5,913 bases of DNA, taken from assembly GCF_049651025.1 (NCBI RefSeq), contig NZ_JBASBH010000085.1, forward strand, positions 1 through 5,913. Direction: 5' to 3'. Made by a program: the position numbers and the translations under genes. Shown in pieces: positions 5,823 through 5,913 of the stretch. The notes beneath the pieces were generated by a model. It ran no database searches, was not told where the DNA came from, and was given only the letters and a program-made list of their open reading frames with translations. Each line of letters starts with the position of its first letter. Positions within the stretch are counted from its first letter, which is position 1. This DNA comes from Parvibaculum sp049651025 (GTDB taxonomy: Bacteria; Pseudomonadota; Alphaproteobacteria; Parvibaculales; Parvibaculaceae).

Positions 5823-5845
5823 GCAAAAAGGACTAGCCCTTTTGC
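5823..5845 (-). terminator. Hairpin upstream of pal, possible terminator or attenuator
   Basis: In minus-strand RNA GCAAAAGGG (5845-5837) pairs with CCTTTTTGC (5831-5823) over 9 positions with one G-U pair, around the five-base loop CTAGT. After a G-U pair and one mismatch, CC/GG pairs extend it to about 5849/5819. A run of five T lies inside the stem rather than after it, so it is not a canonical terminator. It could mark the end of tolB or be a leader structure of pal. Confidence 0.35.
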
Positions 5846-5913
5846 CGGGAAGCAATCTCTCTGCAAAGCCGGCCCAAAGGACGCTGGGTTGCCGTACCGC
5901 AACAGAATAGTAC

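Noticed and set aside
5850..5913. Possible tolB C-terminus at the right edge
   Set aside because: The minus-strand frames at the edge give no TolB-like ending, so tolB probably stops beyond the window.

Overview
The window reads as ordinary conserved chromosome from an alphaproteobacterium, probably of the Hyphomicrobiales (Rhizobiales). The grounds are the gene order pal-cpoB-tilS-ftsH, the alphaproteobacterial style of Pal and FtsH, a GC-rich base composition (roughly 60% by eye), and an RpoH-like promoter of the alphaproteobacterial form. I cannot name the genus. All five genes lie on the minus strand, so transcription runs from high to low coordinates.

Layout in transcription order. (1) 5744-5913 is a pal upstream region with a stable hairpin and a weak promoter candidate; tolB would be expected beyond the window edge. 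(2) pal, 5240-5743, encodes the peptidoglycan-associated outer-membrane lipoprotein and is followed by a near-ideal 16-bp terminator. (3) cpoB (ybgF), 4139-5029, encodes a periplasmic coiled-coil/TPR protein with a GTG start. (4) tilS, 2800-4116, encodes tRNA(Ile)-lysidine synthetase, 22 nt after cpoB; a four-codon mini-ORF bridges the gap. (5) A 207-nt intergenic region carries a good match to an RpoH (sigma-32) heat-shock promoter. (6) ftsH, 676-2592, encodes the membrane AAA+ zinc protease, starts at TTG and ends at a UUCG-capped terminator. (7) A lipoprotein-type SGNH/GDSL hydrolase, 1-613, is cut by the window edge, so its C-terminus is missing.

Functionally, Pal and CpoB belong to the Tol-Pal envelope constriction machinery. 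TilS makes an essential tRNA modification that lets the AUA codon be read as isoleucine. FtsH performs membrane-protein quality control and, in studied bacteria, degrades sigma-32, so an RpoH-type promoter here would close a feedback loop. The strong terminator after pal suggests that cpoB-tilS is a separate transcription unit from pal. No mobile element, CRISPR array, tRNA or rRNA was seen, and no intergenic gap exceeds 300 nt. I found no evidence of a new biological system. The interesting points are regulatory: the ftsH promoter, the terminator-to-ribosome-binding-site junction before the hydrolase, and the cpoB/tilS mini-ORF.
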